A stretch of DNA of 6,492 nucleotides. Origin: Lachnospiraceae bacterium. GTDB lineage: Bacteria; Bacillota; Clostridia; Lachnospirales; Lachnospiraceae. The notes under the pieces were generated by a model. The model ran no database searches and was not told the DNA's origin. It was given only the letters and a program-made list of their open reading frames with translations. The stretch is from contig JAFVEU010000299.1 in the NCBI GenBank assembly GCA_017475845.1, positions 1 to 6,492 on the forward strand, written 5' to 3'. This document shows, one piece after another, positions 6,455 through 6,492 of this stretch (position 1 is its first letter; every line of letters starts with the position of its first letter). The translations under genes were made by a program, and so were the position numbers.

Positions 6455-6492
6455 CGGAAGACGAACAACAGACAAAAGAAAAACGCGAGGAA
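6451..6492 (+). CDS. Start of next operon gene (3' truncated; identity not determinable)
   Basis: An ATG at 6451 overlaps the cheD stop (ATGA), and the frame stays open for all 14 remaining codons to the window edge. The visible residues (MTEDEQQTKEKREE) are highly charged and carry no diagnostic motif. No good Shine-Dalgarno precedes it (only GAAG at 6445-6448), so it probably depends on re-initiation by ribosomes finishing cheD. In B. subtilis, sigD follows cheD, so the flagellar sigma factor FliA/SigD is the leading guess from synteny; a small charged accessory protein is also possible. Confidence 0.6.
   Translation, partial: MTEDEQQTKEKREE

Overview
The window is an uninterrupted, single-strand (+) segment of a flagellar/chemotaxis operon of the Firmicutes type. 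The gene order is flhG (3' part), a PilZ-domain gene, cheB, cheA, cheW, cheC, cheD, and the first 14 codons of another gene. CheC and CheD are present, the order resembles the Bacillus subtilis fla/che operon (flhF-flhG-cheB-cheA-cheW-cheC-cheD-sigD), AGGAGG-type ribosome binding sites are used, and GC content is moderate. These point to a motile member of the Clostridia, and the protein style suggests Lachnospiraceae. That lineage call is inference from memory of the families, not from a search.

Layout. Bases 1-667 are the C-terminal three quarters or so of FlhG, the MinD-like ATPase that controls flagellar number or placement. Bases 668-1414 encode a two-domain YcgR-like PilZ protein with an intact c-di-GMP signature. 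Bases 1429-2580 encode CheB (receiver plus methylesterase/deamidase), 2582-4741 the five-domain kinase CheA, and 4754-5215 the coupling protein CheW. A 74-base gap holds a perfect 11-bp inverted repeat, the only sizeable secondary structure between genes here. CheC (phosphatase) follows at 5290-5919, CheD (receptor glutamine deamidase and CheC partner) at 5969-6454, and an ATGA overlap leads into the next, truncated gene. No promoter is evident inside the window, so the operon promoter should lie upstream.

Together the genes encode most of a Bacillus-like signalling core. CheW and CheA form receptor arrays, CheA phosphorylates CheB and a CheY encoded elsewhere, CheB and CheD modify receptors, and CheC removes phosphate from CheY-P and exchanges with CheD. 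CheR, CheY, CheV and receptors are not in the window. The PilZ gene between flhG and cheB adds a probable c-di-GMP input to the motility operon.

Nothing here looks like an undescribed system: all seven substantial genes are recognisable and have their key residues. The points worth a second look are small: a probable TTG start for cheC, the cheW-cheC hairpin, a long insertion inside the PilZ barrel, and some local departures from family motifs in CheB and CheW.
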